Assembly: GCA_035702985.1 (NCBI GenBank)
Contig: DASSZD010000015.1
Span: forward strand, 1 to 64,000
Origin: JAKAXG01 sp035702985
Lineage (GTDB): Bacteria; Actinomycetota; Acidimicrobiia; Acidimicrobiales; Palsa-688
DNA length: 64,000 nucleotides
Reading direction: 5' to 3'
Numbering within the stretch: position 1 is the first letter of the stretch; each line of letters opens with the position of its first letter. Shown piece after piece: positions 19,401 through 27,623 of this stretch. The notes under the pieces were generated by a model. It did no database searches. It had not been told where the DNA came from and saw only the letters and a program-made list of their open reading frames with translations. The position numbers were made by a program, and so were the translations under genes.

Positions 19401-20164
19401 TGGAGCTGGCCGACCTGGCCCACGAGCGGGCCGGGGACCGCATCACCTTCTCCGACACGGTGACCCAGCCCCGGTCGGTGATCTGCTCGCCGGAGTGGTC
19501 CGGGACCGAGTCGGAGAGCAGGCGGTACTCGCCGTTCACCATCAACGTCGACCGGCTCAAACCGTGGCACACGCTGACCGGCCGCCAGCACTTCCTGGTC
19601 GACCACGAATGGATGGCCGAGCTGGGGGAGATGATGCCCACCTACCGGCCGCCCCTGGACGTGGGCGCCATCTTCGGCGACCAGCGCCGGTCCGACCTGG
19701 AGGGCACCCAGCTGGTGGCCCGGTACCTGACCCCCCATTCGAAGTGGTCGATCCACTCCGAGTACCAGGACAACCTGCACATGCTCAACCTGTTCCGGGG
19801 GGGCCCGGTGATCTGGGTCAACCACCTCGACGCCGACCGCATCGGGGTGGCCGACAACGACTGGATCGAGGCCTACAACCGCAACGGGGTGACCGTGGCC
19901 CGGGCGGCGGTGACCCACCGGGTCCCGCCGGGCACGGTGATGATGTACCACTCCATCGACCGCCACCTGCAGATGCCGGTATCGGAGGCCTCGGGCCTGC
20001 ACGGCGGCACGGACAACTCCCTGACCAGGGTGGTGATGAAGCCGTCCCACATGATCGGCGGCTACGCCCAGCTGTCCGCCGGGTTCAACTACTACGGGCC
20101 GACCGGTTCGCAGCGCGACGAGATCGCGGTCATCCGGCGGCGTTCGCAGAAAGTGGAGTTCTAG
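16457..20164 (+). CDS. narG: Respiratory nitrate reductase, alpha subunit
   Basis: The 1235-residue catalytic subunit, full length for the family, reduces nitrate to nitrite at a Mo-bis-MGD site. The FS0 [4Fe-4S] ligands are H66-X3-C70-X3-C74 and C109 (HGVNCTGSC; EPRGCPRG). Asp236 in SFYDWYADLPPASP matches the Mo-ligand Asp of E. coli NarG. PESADWWNASYLIIWGTN and TRTPDAHF are further signatures. There is no Tat signal, so the subunit should face the cytoplasm. GGAGGG precedes the ATG. It heads narGHJI; the stop is two bases from narH. Confidence 0.97.
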   Translation: MARRTEGIPSGDDGLLAETGLVRSARYIQPGTGTPDGREVHRKGGRQAEEFYRERWRHDKIVRSTHGVNCTGSCSWQVYVKDGIITWETQAVDYPSVGPNSPEYEPRGCPRGASFSWYTYSPARVRYPYVRGTLLELFRAAKAANGGDPVAAWAEVTSDPERARAYKSARGRGGFVRAGWSETLEMIAAAHVHTVAAYGPDRTAGFTVIPAMSMASYAAGTRFYSLLGGTILSFYDWYADLPPASPQVFGDQTDVPESADWWNASYLIIWGTNLPITRTPDAHFMTEARYRGQKVVVVSPDYSDHTKFADDWLAANPGTDGALAMAMGHVILSEFYRDRRVPRFEDYARTYTDLPFLVTLVERDGAHVPEHFLTAADLTGDHEVGEWKTVVLDEESGRPVVPNGSIGFRWAEGDRGRWNLDLNGVRPALTCHRRPGSETVTVDLPRFDTGDGAGGSVMRRGVPAVRVGGRLVTTVFDLMMANYGVARDGLPGEWPSGYDDPSVPYTPAWQEQITSVPAAACARVAREFARNAEQSGGRSMIAMGAGTNHWYHSDQIYRTFLSMLMLCGCEGVNGGGWAHYVGQEKVRPLTGWFTLAFAYDWARPTRHMPATPYWYLATDQWRYEGSNADLLSSPLGQGRFAGRSVADLNAYAARLGWLASHPAFDANPLDLADRAEAAGRGVEEYVVDELKAGRLRFAATDPDDPANFPRVLTVWRANLLGSSGKGHEYFLRHLLGTDNAVAAEECPPGARPREIAWRDDAPIGKLDLLVDVDFRMVSTGIYADVVLPAATWYEKHDLSSTDMHPFVHSFNPAIAPPWEARSDFEVFSDLATEFSRLAEGRLGVRRDVMAVPLGHDTPDECAQPGGRALDWAAGECEPVPGRTMPRLVVVERDYPRLAEKWRALGPLIDQVGATTKGVTLPVGEEVGWLAQRNGVIRGGLADGRPRIDRDNLFCEAILALSGTTNGKLAVAGFENLEQRTGVELADLAHERAGDRITFSDTVTQPRSVICSPEWSGTESESRRYSPFTINVDRLKPWHTLTGRQHFLVDHEWMAELGEMMPTYRPPLDVGAIFGDQRRSDLEGTQLVARYLTPHSKWSIHSEYQDNLHMLNLFRGGPVIWVNHLDADRIGVADNDWIEAYNRNGVTVARAAVTHRVPPGTVMMYHSIDRHLQMPVSEASGLHGGTDNSLTRVVMKPSHMIGGYAQLSAGFNYYGPTGSQRDEIAVIRRRSQKVEF

Positions 20165-20166
20165 GG

Positions 20167-21747
20167 ATGCGGATCATGGCCCAGATGTGCATGGTGATGA
20201 ACCTCGACAAGTGCATCGGATGCCACACCTGCTCGGTCACCTGCAAACAGACCTGGACCAACCGGCCCGGCACGGAGTACGTGTACTTCAACAACGTCGA
20301 GACCAAGCCCGGGCTGGGCTACCCGGCCCGTTACGAGGACCAGGAGCAGTGGAAGGGAGGCTGGGCCCTGGACCGCAAGGGCCGGCTGCAACTGCGTTCC
20401 GGCAGCCGCCTCCGCCGGCTTTTGTCCATCTTCTACAACCCGGATCTGCCGACCATCGAGGACTACCACGAGCCCTACACCTACGACTACGCCCACCTGA
20501 TCACCGCCCCGGCCGGGACCAAATCCCCGTCGGTGTCCACCCGCTCGGCGCTGACCGGCCGTGAGATGAACCCCAGGTGGGGGGCCAACTGGGAGGACGA
20601 CCTGGCCGGCGCCCCCGCCCGGGCCCTCGAGGATCCCAACCTGGCGGCCATGGCGGACAAGGTGAAGCTCGACTTCGAGTCGGTGTTCATGTTCTACCTG
20701 CCCCGCATCTGCGAGCACTGCCTGAACCCGTCCTGCGTGGCCTCCTGCCCGTCGGGAGCCATGTACAAGCGGGTGGAGGACGGCATCGTGCTGGTCGACC
20801 AGGACCGGTGCCGGGGCTGGCGGTTCTGCGTGTCGGGCTGCCCATACAAGAAGGTGTACTTCAACCACCGCACCGGCAAGGCCGAGAAGTGCACGTTCTG
20901 CTTCCCGAGGATCGAGGCCGGAATGCCCACGGTCTGCTCGGAGACCTGCGTGGGCCGGCTGCGCTACCTGGGTCTGATGCTCTACGACGCGGACAAAGTG
21001 CTGGCCGCGGCGGCTGCCCCCGACGAGGCCGACCTGTACGAAGCGCAGCTGTCGGTCTTCCTGGACCCCTCCGACCCGGAGATCGCCAACGAGGCCGAAC
21101 GCCAGGGCATCCCCCACGACTGGATCCTCGCCGCCCGCCGGTCGCCGACGTACTCGTTGATCGCCCGCCACCGCGTCGCCCTGCCGCTGCACCCCGAGTT
21201 CCGCACCATGCCGATGGTCTGGTACATCCCGCCCCTTTCCCCGGTGGCCGAGGCGACCACCGCGGCCGGCTACGACGGCGACGACCCCGACTCGGTGTTC
21301 GCCGCCATCGACTCGCTGCGCATACCGGTGGAGTACCTGGCCAGCCTGTTCACCGCCGGCCAGGTCGGCCCGGTGCGCGACTCGCTGCGCCGGCTGGCCA
21401 TGGTCCGGGCGGTCATGCGGGCCCACCAGCTCGGCCAGCACCCCGACGTGGACCCGGCCGACGTCGGACTGTCCTTCGACGACGCCGACGACCTGTTCCG
21501 GCTGCTGGCCATAGCCCGGTACCAGGACCGCTACGTGGTGCCGGCGGCGCACGCCGAGGACGCCGGCCGGCTGCTGGCCCAGCACTCGCTGTCGGGGTGC
21601 TCCCTCGAATCGGAGGGCGGTCCGGGCATGGGCGGCGACGGCACCGGCGACTTCCACCTGAGGGTGGACGGGTCGGGCGACCGGTCCGTGGCCGGGCGGG
21701 ACGGGAACGGCCGGCTGCACCTGCGGGTGGAAGGGGGACTGGCGTGA
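20167..21747 (+). CDS. narH: Respiratory nitrate reductase, beta subunit
   Basis: A 526-residue electron-transfer subunit carrying three [4Fe-4S] and one [3Fe-4S] clusters between NarI haems and NarG. The first ferredoxin motif is C16-X2-C19-X2-C22-X3-C26. The second motif is CEHCLNPSCVASCP. The third is CRGWRFCVSGCP, in which Trp replaces a Cys and produces the [3Fe-4S] cluster, as in E. coli NarH. A last group, CTFCFPR followed by CSETC, completes the set. The ATG at 20167 is used; a second ATG nine bases later is possible. The stop overlaps narJ as GTGA. Confidence 0.96.
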   Translation: MRIMAQMCMVMNLDKCIGCHTCSVTCKQTWTNRPGTEYVYFNNVETKPGLGYPARYEDQEQWKGGWALDRKGRLQLRSGSRLRRLLSIFYNPDLPTIEDYHEPYTYDYAHLITAPAGTKSPSVSTRSALTGREMNPRWGANWEDDLAGAPARALEDPNLAAMADKVKLDFESVFMFYLPRICEHCLNPSCVASCPSGAMYKRVEDGIVLVDQDRCRGWRFCVSGCPYKKVYFNHRTGKAEKCTFCFPRIEAGMPTVCSETCVGRLRYLGLMLYDADKVLAAAAAPDEADLYEAQLSVFLDPSDPEIANEAERQGIPHDWILAARRSPTYSLIARHRVALPLHPEFRTMPMVWYIPPLSPVAEATTAAGYDGDDPDSVFAAIDSLRIPVEYLASLFTAGQVGPVRDSLRRLAMVRAVMRAHQLGQHPDVDPADVGLSFDDADDLFRLLAIARYQDRYVVPAAHAEDAGRLLAQHSLSGCSLESEGGPGMGGDGTGDFHLRVDGSGDRSVAGRDGNGRLHLRVEGGLA

Positions 21748-22373
21748 GGCGACCCGATGCCTCGGTCGTGTTCGGCTGCGCGGCGGTCCTGCTGGGCTAT
21801 CCCTCCGAGGACTTCGCCGGGGACCTGGAGGCGGTGGCCGAGGCGGTGCGGCGGCTGCCCTCGGGCCGGCCGCGGGCCGGGCTGGCATCGGCCGTGGGGT
21901 GGTTGAAGGCGATGGGTGGCATGGACCCGGCGGCCACCTACGTGGACACGTTCGACATGCGCCGGGGCACGTCGCTCTACCTCACCTACTACCGCCACGG
22001 CGACACCCGGGAGCGGGGCATGGCCCTCACCGCCCTGGTCGACGCCTTCCGGCAGGCCGGATTCGCGGTGGTGCCGGGCGAGCTGCCGGACTTCCTGCCC
22101 GCCCTGCTCGAGCTGGCGGCGTCGCATCCAGCCGGCGCCGCCGTGCTGGGCGAGCACCGCATGGCCCTCGACGCCCTGGCCCTGGCGCTCGAGGAGCGGG
22201 GCAGCGGCTACGCCCAGGTGGTCCGGTCGGTGATCGAGGCGCTGCCCGGGCCGCGCCGGGCGGACCGCCGGGCCCTGGACCGCTACCGGGCCCAGGGCCC
22301 TCCTTCCGAGCAGGTCGGCCTGGAGCCGTTCGCTCCGCCCTCGGTGGTGGCAGGTGAGGTGGCCAGGCGATGA
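21744..22373 (+). CDS. narJ: Nitrate reductase maturation chaperone
   Basis: A 209-residue TorD/NarJ-type helical chaperone that binds the NarG N-terminus and assists Mo-cofactor insertion before membrane attachment. Family features include LLGYPSEDF near the N-terminus, the central YVDTFDMRRGTSLYLTYYRHGD (the conserved TFD...YLTYY...GD core) and the ELPDFLPALLELA motif. The GTG start overlaps narH (GTGA) and its stop overlaps narI (ATGA), so translation of the operon is coupled. Confidence 0.94.
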   Translation: MRRPDASVVFGCAAVLLGYPSEDFAGDLEAVAEAVRRLPSGRPRAGLASAVGWLKAMGGMDPAATYVDTFDMRRGTSLYLTYYRHGDTRERGMALTALVDAFRQAGFAVVPGELPDFLPALLELAASHPAGAAVLGEHRMALDALALALEERGSGYAQVVRSVIEALPGPRRADRRALDRYRAQGPPSEQVGLEPFAPPSVVAGEVARR

Positions 22374-23122
22374 CAGGGGTCAGCGGCTGGAACCTGTTCT
22401 GGTGGGTGATCCTGCCGTACGTGGCGCTGGCGGTGTTCGTGATCGGCCACATCTGGCGCTACCGCTACGACCAGTTTGGCTGGACCAGCCGTTCGACCGA
22501 GCTCCAGGAGAAGAAGCTGCTCAAGTGGGGCGGCCCCCTGTTCCACTACGGGACGTTCGCGGCCATCGGGGGTCACATCCTGGGCATCCTGGTGCCCGAG
22601 TCGTTCACCAGGTGGCTCGGCATACCGGAGGACGTGTACCGCCAGTTCTCCGCCTGGGCGGGCACCATCGCCGCCGTCCTGATCATCATCGGTGTGGCGT
22701 TCCTGGCCAGCCGGCGCCTGTTCGTGCCCCGGGTGAGGGCCACCACCAGCCCGGTCGACTGGGTGGCGCTCATCCTGCTGGCCATCGTCATCGGGCTGGG
22801 GATCGGCGAGACCATGGGCGTGGGCCTGCTCGGCAACCACTACGACTACCGCCAGAGCGTGTCGCTGTGGTTCCGCGGCCTGTTCGCCGGCAACCCGGAC
22901 GTGAACGCCATCGTCAAGGCCCCGTGGCTGTTCCAGGTCCACGCCGTGGCCTCCTGGGCGGTGCTGGCCGTGTGGCCGTTCAGCCGGTTGGTGCACGCAT
23001 GGAGCGCTCCGGTCTGGTACATGTGGCGACCATTCGTGGTGTACCGCAGCCGTGTCGCCTCCCGGCCGAACGAGCCGGGCACCAGCGGGCGGCGGTGGCG
23101 CAAGATCGGCGTGCCCTACTGA
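22370..23122 (+). CDS. narI: Respiratory nitrate reductase, gamma subunit (cytochrome b)
   Basis: A 250-residue membrane subunit with five transmembrane helices that oxidises quinol and passes electrons to NarH. The haem ligands H59, H69, H191 and H209 reproduce the spacing of E. coli NarI (56, 66, 187, 205), so both b haems should be bound. FHYG and PFSRLVH are typical. It closes narGHJI; the next gene begins about 30 bases later on the same strand and may share the transcript. Confidence 0.95.
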   Translation: MTGVSGWNLFWWVILPYVALAVFVIGHIWRYRYDQFGWTSRSTELQEKKLLKWGGPLFHYGTFAAIGGHILGILVPESFTRWLGIPEDVYRQFSAWAGTIAAVLIIIGVAFLASRRLFVPRVRATTSPVDWVALILLAIVIGLGIGETMGVGLLGNHYDYRQSVSLWFRGLFAGNPDVNAIVKAPWLFQVHAVASWAVLAVWPFSRLVHAWSAPVWYMWRPFVVYRSRVASRPNEPGTSGRRWRKIGVPY

Positions 23123-23150
23123 CCGTGCCCCGGCCGTCCCGGTTCCAACC

Positions 23151-24392
23151 TTGAGCTGGATCCGCCACGACCCCCAGCACCCGGCCGAGCCGGCCGCCGC
23201 CCGGCCCGGCGCCGGTGCTGCCGGGCCTGATGCCGGTGCGGCCGGGCCCGATGCTGGTGTGGCCGGGCCTGATGCTGGTGTGGCCGGGCCTGACGCTGGT
23301 GTGGCCGGGTCCGGGGCGGCGCCGGCCGGTCCACCGCCGGGTTCGTTGATGTCCGGGCTGGCCACCCTAGACCCCGGCTACTTCGCCCTGGTCATGGCCA
23401 CCGGGATCGTGTCGATCGGCACCGACCTGCTCGGGTACCGGGTTCTGTCGCAGGTCATCCTCGGGTTCACCGCCGCCGGTTTCGTCGTCCTGACGCTCGC
23501 CTACGCCGCCCGCCTGGTGCTCTACCGCCGTTTCGTGCGCCGCAGCCTGCGCGACCCCACCACTGCCATGGCCTATTTCACCGTGGTGGCCGGCGCCGAC
23601 GTGCTGGCCACCCGACTGTCCATGGGCGGCCACTCCCTGGTGGCATTCGGTCTCGGGGTGGCCGCCGCGGCGCTGTGGCTGGTCCTCACCTACGGGCTGC
23701 CGTGGTCGATCGTGGCGTCGGCTCACCGTCCCGTGCTGGGCGAGATCAACGGGACCTGGCTGATCTGGGTGGTGGCCACCCAGTCACTGTCCATAGTGGC
23801 CGCCGCCGTCGCCCCGACGGCCCCGTCCGCCGCCCTGCGCTCCAGCCTGCCGGCCGTCTCGGTGTGCCTGTGGGGGGTCGGGGTGATGCTCTACGTGGTG
23901 CTGATCGTGATCATCTTCCTGCGGCTGCTGCTCGTCGAGGTCACCCCGGCCGAGATGGGGCCGGCCTACTGGATCGCCATGGGGGCCACCGCCATCAGCG
24001 TGCGGGCGGCGGGCGGGATCCTGGTCCTCCACGACCCGCACGCCACGGCGCTGGTCGGCGAGATGCACCCCTTCGTGGTGGGCCTGTCCGTTGTCCTGTG
24101 GTCGTTCGGGACCTGGTGGATCCCGCTGCTGGTCCTGTTCGGGATCTGGCGGTACCTGGTGCGGGGCTACTCCCGGTCCTACGAGCCCCGGCTGTGGAGC
24201 GTGGTCTTCCCCCTGGGCATGTACACCGTGGCCTCGGCCACCCTCGGCCGGGTCAACGGTCTCGGCTTCATGGTGTCCGTGGCCCGGGTCTGGGTCTTCG
24301 TGGGCCTGGCCGCCTGGATCGCCGTGGTGGCCCTAATGCTGGCCGCCGCCCTGAAGGCGGCCGGGCGCACCCGCCGGGCCGGCCCCGGCTGA
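23151..24392 (+). CDS. TDT/SLAC1-TehA family anion transporter
   Basis: About ten transmembrane segments follow LDPGYFALVMATGIVSIG, the characteristic start of the tellurite-resistance/dicarboxylate transporter family, which includes TehA, Mae1 and plant SLAC1 anion channels. The listed TTG start (23151, 413 residues) includes a low-complexity N-terminal region of about 65 residues with AGPDAGV repeats; an ATG at 23349 would omit it and begin right before the conserved core. It directly follows narI and no NarK is present in the window, so nitrate entry or nitrite exit is a reasonable proposal. Malate, sulfite or another anion is also possible. Confidence 0.8.
   Translation: MSWIRHDPQHPAEPAAARPGAGAAGPDAGAAGPDAGVAGPDAGVAGPDAGVAGSGAAPAGPPPGSLMSGLATLDPGYFALVMATGIVSIGTDLLGYRVLSQVILGFTAAGFVVLTLAYAARLVLYRRFVRRSLRDPTTAMAYFTVVAGADVLATRLSMGGHSLVAFGLGVAAAALWLVLTYGLPWSIVASAHRPVLGEINGTWLIWVVATQSLSIVAAAVAPTAPSAALRSSLPAVSVCLWGVGVMLYVVLIVIIFLRLLLVEVTPAEMGPAYWIAMGATAISVRAAGGILVLHDPHATALVGEMHPFVVGLSVVLWSFGTWWIPLLVLFGIWRYLVRGYSRSYEPRLWSVVFPLGMYTVASATLGRVNGLGFMVSVARVWVFVGLAAWIAVVALMLAAALKAAGRTRRAGPG
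23211..23312 (+). repeat. 21-bp tandem repeat at the start of the TDT gene
   Basis: Four 21-base units plus an 18-base partial unit (starts at 23211, 23232, 23253, 23274, 23295) differ at only a few positions. In frame they encode AGPDAGV/A repeats. Unit length is a multiple of three, so copy-number change would keep the frame. Confidence 0.85.
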
Positions 24393-24496
24393 GGTCGGCC
24401 GGCCCCGGCGAGGCGGCCAGTTGGTTCAGGCGGGCGCCGCGAGCGGGTCTGGCCAGCGGGTGCGGCCTGCGGGTTCAGGCGGTGCGGCTGGCGGGC

Positions 24497-25168
24497 TCAG
24501 GCGGGTGCGGCCACCGGGGTCTCCCGGCGGACCACCAGCCGGCACCCGGCCCGATTGGGGTTCTTCGCCACCAGCCGCTCCACCTCCAACCCACCGAAAC
24601 CCTCGGCCAGTCCCTCGGCGATGCCGAGATGGAGCTGGCAGACGGTCGAAGGATCGGATTCGGCGACCTGGGAGAACGGGCAGCGACCGAGGACGAACTC
24701 CACCCGCCGTCCCTTCTCCGACCGGACCGGCTGGAAGCCCCGGCGGACCATCTCGGACTCCAGGAGATCGACGCCGTCGCCCAGGTCGGACAGCTCGGCG
24801 GCCCGGCGATGGCCGTCCTGGCGGCCCACCTGGCGGGGATCCTGCTTGCGCCGGACGGCGTCGGCCAGGAGCCGGGCCAGCCACGGGTAGGCGCCGGCGG
24901 TACCCCAGCGCCCGGAGGCGTCGGGATGGAGCCGATACAGCAGCCGGGGCCGGCCCGGCCGGGACCGATCCTCCAGCTCCTCCACGACCAGCTCGGCGTC
25001 CTTGAGCACCGCCAGGTGCTGGCGGACGGCGTTGTGATTGAGCCCGACGTAGTCGGTGAGCTCGGCCACGCTGACCGGCTCGGCCGCGTTGGCTATGTAC
25101 CGGAACAGGCGGTGCCGGGTCGGGTCGCCGAGCGCCCTGGCCTCTTGCTGTAGCGAATCGTCCACCAT
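24497..25168 (-). CDS. ArsR/SufR-type winged-helix regulator with a cysteine-rich sensor part
   Basis: A 223-residue regulator. The N-terminal winged helix has LGDPTRHRLFRYI, then LNHNAVRQHLAVLKDAELVVEE as recognition helix and wing. The C-terminal half contains RCPFSQVAESDPSTVCQLHLG (C-X13-C plus a nearby His) and a later Cys in RAGCRLVV, the arrangement seen in SufR-like iron-sulfur regulators. A [4Fe-4S] cluster sensing NO, oxygen or iron status is inferred. It converges on the nar/TDT operon and is the only regulator next to it. Confidence 0.78.
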   Translation of the reverse strand: MVDDSLQQEARALGDPTRHRLFRYIANAAEPVSVAELTDYVGLNHNAVRQHLAVLKDAELVVEELEDRSRPGRPRLLYRLHPDASGRWGTAGAYPWLARLLADAVRRKQDPRQVGRQDGHRRAAELSDLGDGVDLLESEMVRRGFQPVRSEKGRRVEFVLGRCPFSQVAESDPSTVCQLHLGIAEGLAEGFGGLEVERLVAKNPNRAGCRLVVRRETPVAAPA

Positions 25169-25228
25169 GCCCGTTCCTCTCCCTCTGATATTCTAGCCTA
25201 CACCCGAACAAAGGCGACGGTGGATGTA

Positions 25229-26134
25229 TCAGCTCTCGTCGAGGAGACCGGCCAGGTCGGCGGCGTTGCGGACGCCGTAGTCCTGGTAGCAGTTGTTCAT
25301 CAGGGCGTGGACCCGGTCCGCCCGCTGGGCCAGGTCGCGCAGCTTCGGCGCCCACGCCTCCAGCTCCGGTTTGGAGTACAGGTACCGGAAGCGCTCCGCT
25401 GCGGTCCTGGTACGCCCCTTCCAGGTGTCGTCGTTGCGACCGTGGAAGCGGACGACTGCCAGATCTTTGACGGTCACCTCCTCCACGGTGGGAAGTCCCG
25501 AGGCGGGTGGGGCGTCGACGACGACCAGGGCCAGGCCCAGGTCCCGCAGCAGGCCCAGGGTGCGGTCCCGGTCGCGTTCGGCCTCGAGCCAGGTGGGGGA
25601 GCGGAACTCCACGCACACCGGGACGTCCTCCCAGCGGTCCCGGATGGCGGACAGCTCGGCCCGGTTGTCCTTCTTGGCGGTGAACCACTCCGGGTACTGC
25701 ATGAGCACCGTTCCCAGCTTGCCGGCGTCGGCCAGGGGCCGCAGCGCGTAGAGGAACCGGGCCCAAACCTCGTCGACCGCCTCGGGGGGCAGGTGCGACA
25801 GGTAGACGTTTCGCTTGCCGGCGAAGTCGGGCTTGATGGCGTCGCGCAGGTCGGGCCACAGCGAGTTGGGCTGGGCCGGGTGGCCGGTCAGGAGGGCGTA
25901 CGCCTTGATATTCATGGTGAACCCGGCCGGCGTGCGCTCGGCCCACCCCTTGGTCAGCTGGGGCGACGGCGGGAAGTAGTAGGTGCTGTCCGCCTCGGCC
26001 AGCGGGAAACGCTCGGCGTAGAAGCCCAGCCGCTCGGCGGCCGACATCGACCGTTTCGGGTACCAGTCCGTGTCCTTGACCAGCGTCTGGTCCGTCCACG
26101 AGCAGGTGCCGACGAGGATCCTCCCCTCAGCCAC
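25229..26134 (-). CDS. DUF72-family (YecE-like) protein
   Basis: A 301-residue TIM-barrel-like protein. The family start VGTCSWTD, the EADSTYYFPPS motif, FTMNIKAYALLTGH and VCVEFRSPTWL are all present, and the C-terminus has LMNNCYQDYGVRNA, the family's N-N-X-Y/H-X-X-Y/A motif. The biochemical role of DUF72 is not established. The GTG at 26134 is chosen because the protein then begins just before the conserved segment; the frame is open further upstream. Confidence 0.82.
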   Translation of the reverse strand: MAEGRILVGTCSWTDQTLVKDTDWYPKRSMSAAERLGFYAERFPLAEADSTYYFPPSPQLTKGWAERTPAGFTMNIKAYALLTGHPAQPNSLWPDLRDAIKPDFAGKRNVYLSHLPPEAVDEVWARFLYALRPLADAGKLGTVLMQYPEWFTAKKDNRAELSAIRDRWEDVPVCVEFRSPTWLEAERDRDRTLGLLRDLGLALVVVDAPPASGLPTVEEVTVKDLAVVRFHGRNDDTWKGRTRTAAERFRYLYSKPELEAWAPKLRDLAQRADRVHALMNNCYQDYGVRNAADLAGLLDES

Positions 26135-26295
26135 GCCGCCATCCTGAACGGCTGGGAACCTCCGGCGCAACCCGCGGGCTGTCGCACCGTGTCCGATGGA
26201 GCCGGCGACGCCGGCCGGGTGCCCGCGACTCGACCCCGGGACCGCCAGCAGGCCTGGAGGGTGGAGGGCGTGGACCGAAATGGAGTAGCGCCCGG

Positions 26296-27081
26296 ATGGC
26301 AGCGGGGTCAGACTCACTCTTGATGGCGAAGGACCTCCGCCTCTACGACGCCATCTCGACGAGCTACGCCGATACCCGCCGGGCCGACCCGCGCATCGGC
26401 GAGCAGATCTGTCGGGCCCTGGGCGGGGCGGCCAGCGTGGTCAACATCGGGGCGGGGACCGGGAACTACGAGCCCACCGGGCGTCGGGTCACTGCGATCG
26501 AGCCCTCCCGCAGGATGATCGCCGGGCGACCCCGAGGGTCTCCGCCGGTCGTGCAAGCCGCCGCCGAGCACCTCCCGCTGCCCTCCGGTGCCTTCGACGC
26601 CGCGATGGCCGTTCTGACGGTCCATCACTGGACGGACTGGCGGCATGGACTGTCAGAGATGCGGCGGGTGGCCGCCAGACAGGTCATCCTCCTGTTCGAA
26701 CCGGGAATGATCGACCGGTTCTGGGCCATGAGCGACGGTTACTGGCCCGAGGCCTTCGAGCTTCCCTCGGAGCGGGAAGCCATCGGAACCAGCCAGGTCG
26801 CCAGCGTGCTGGACGTGGTCGGCGCAGAAACCGTGCCGATCCCCATCGACTGCACCGACGGGTTCGGGGCGGCCTTCTGGGGGAGACCAGAGGCCTACCT
26901 CGATCCCCGGATACAGCAGGGCATGTCCTGGTTGGCCCAGCTTCCGGCACCGGTCCGGGCCTGCGGGGCCGCCCGCCTGGAAGCGGACCTGCGATCCGGC
27001 GAATGGGATCGCCGGCACGGACACCTCCGCCACCTCGACCAACTCGACGTCGGCTACCGGCTCATCACCGCACGGAGCTGA
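26296..27081 (+). CDS. Class I SAM-dependent methyltransferase
   Basis: A 261-residue protein with YDAISTSYADTRR at the N-terminus, the SAM-binding VVNIGAGTGNYE (motif I), VTAIEPSRRMI (motif II) and FDAAMAVLTVHHWTDW (motif IV/post-I). The substrate is not identifiable; this UbiE/BioC-like architecture serves small molecules in many pathways. ATG codons at 26296 and 26323 are both plausible starts. It is the first of three methyltransferases within 5.5 kb. Confidence 0.8.
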   Translation: MAAGSDSLLMAKDLRLYDAISTSYADTRRADPRIGEQICRALGGAASVVNIGAGTGNYEPTGRRVTAIEPSRRMIAGRPRGSPPVVQAAAEHLPLPSGAFDAAMAVLTVHHWTDWRHGLSEMRRVAARQVILLFEPGMIDRFWAMSDGYWPEAFELPSEREAIGTSQVASVLDVVGAETVPIPIDCTDGFGAAFWGRPEAYLDPRIQQGMSWLAQLPAPVRACGAARLEADLRSGEWDRRHGHLRHLDQLDVGYRLITARS

Positions 27082-27221
27082 CCGAGGTCGCGACCCCATG
27101 ACTCCGCCTCCCGGCCGACCACCCCGCCTCGCTCCATCCAACCCAGCCGTCTCGCAGTCTCGGGATTGTGGGCGGCCGCCGGTGAGGGCTGCGCCGATCT
27201 CCCCGCTGTTTGTCCCGCCCG

Positions 27222-27623
27222 TCAGGTCCAGCCCGGCGTGCGGCTGGCCTGTTCGATCCAGCTGTGCAGCTCCGGCCGCTGCACTTCCTCCACCCCGGTC
27301 ACCTTGACGTACCGGGTCCGGTCGGCGGTCCCGAGTGGCGGGGGTGTGTCGAAGTCGGCACCGGCGAGGAAGACGATATTCACCGACACGTCGTAGGCGG
27401 CCAGTTCGATGATCCACCCGAGATCCGGTAGCCCGTAGTACGGCCGCTTCCACTTGACGGCGTAGTGCAGCCCCGGGATCGTGGTCCGGATGGCCCGGTC
27501 CACCTGCTCGACGACGGGCTGGAGCCCAGGCATCTGGCTGCGCAACCAATCGTCGATGCCCGAGTGGTCCGCCGCCGGCTCGGGCGGCTTGCGCCCGGCG
27601 TTCCCCTTGACAGGTCTCGGCAT
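27222..27623 (-). CDS. DUF1801-family protein
   Basis: A 133-residue protein of the YdhG/DUF1801 fold. Recognisable parts are MPGLQPVVEQVDRAIRTTIP, the GLHYAVKWKRPYYGLPD motif (W-K/R-P-X-Y-G) and VNIVFLAGAD. Members are small alpha/beta proteins of unknown function, some related to frataxin-like folds. The first 20 residues are basic and disordered-looking. It is convergent with the methyltransferase at 26296. Confidence 0.7.
   Translation of the reverse strand: MPRPVKGNAGRKPPEPAADHSGIDDWLRSQMPGLQPVVEQVDRAIRTTIPGLHYAVKWKRPYYGLPDLGWIIELAAYDVSVNIVFLAGADFDTPPPLGTADRTRYVKVTGVEEVQRPELHSWIEQASRTPGWT

Noticed and set aside
17102..20050. 982-residue open frame on the minus strand opposite narG
   Set aside because: It is a shadow of the GC-rich third-position bias of narG, has His/Gly/Arg-rich nonsense composition and matches no family; narG on the other strand carries all expected catalytic motifs.
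16372..20166. N-terminal extension of the narH frame back to 16372
   Set aside because: The upstream part overlaps narG in another frame and has Arg/Gly/Pro-rich shadow composition; NarH begins at 20167 with its first ferredoxin motif.
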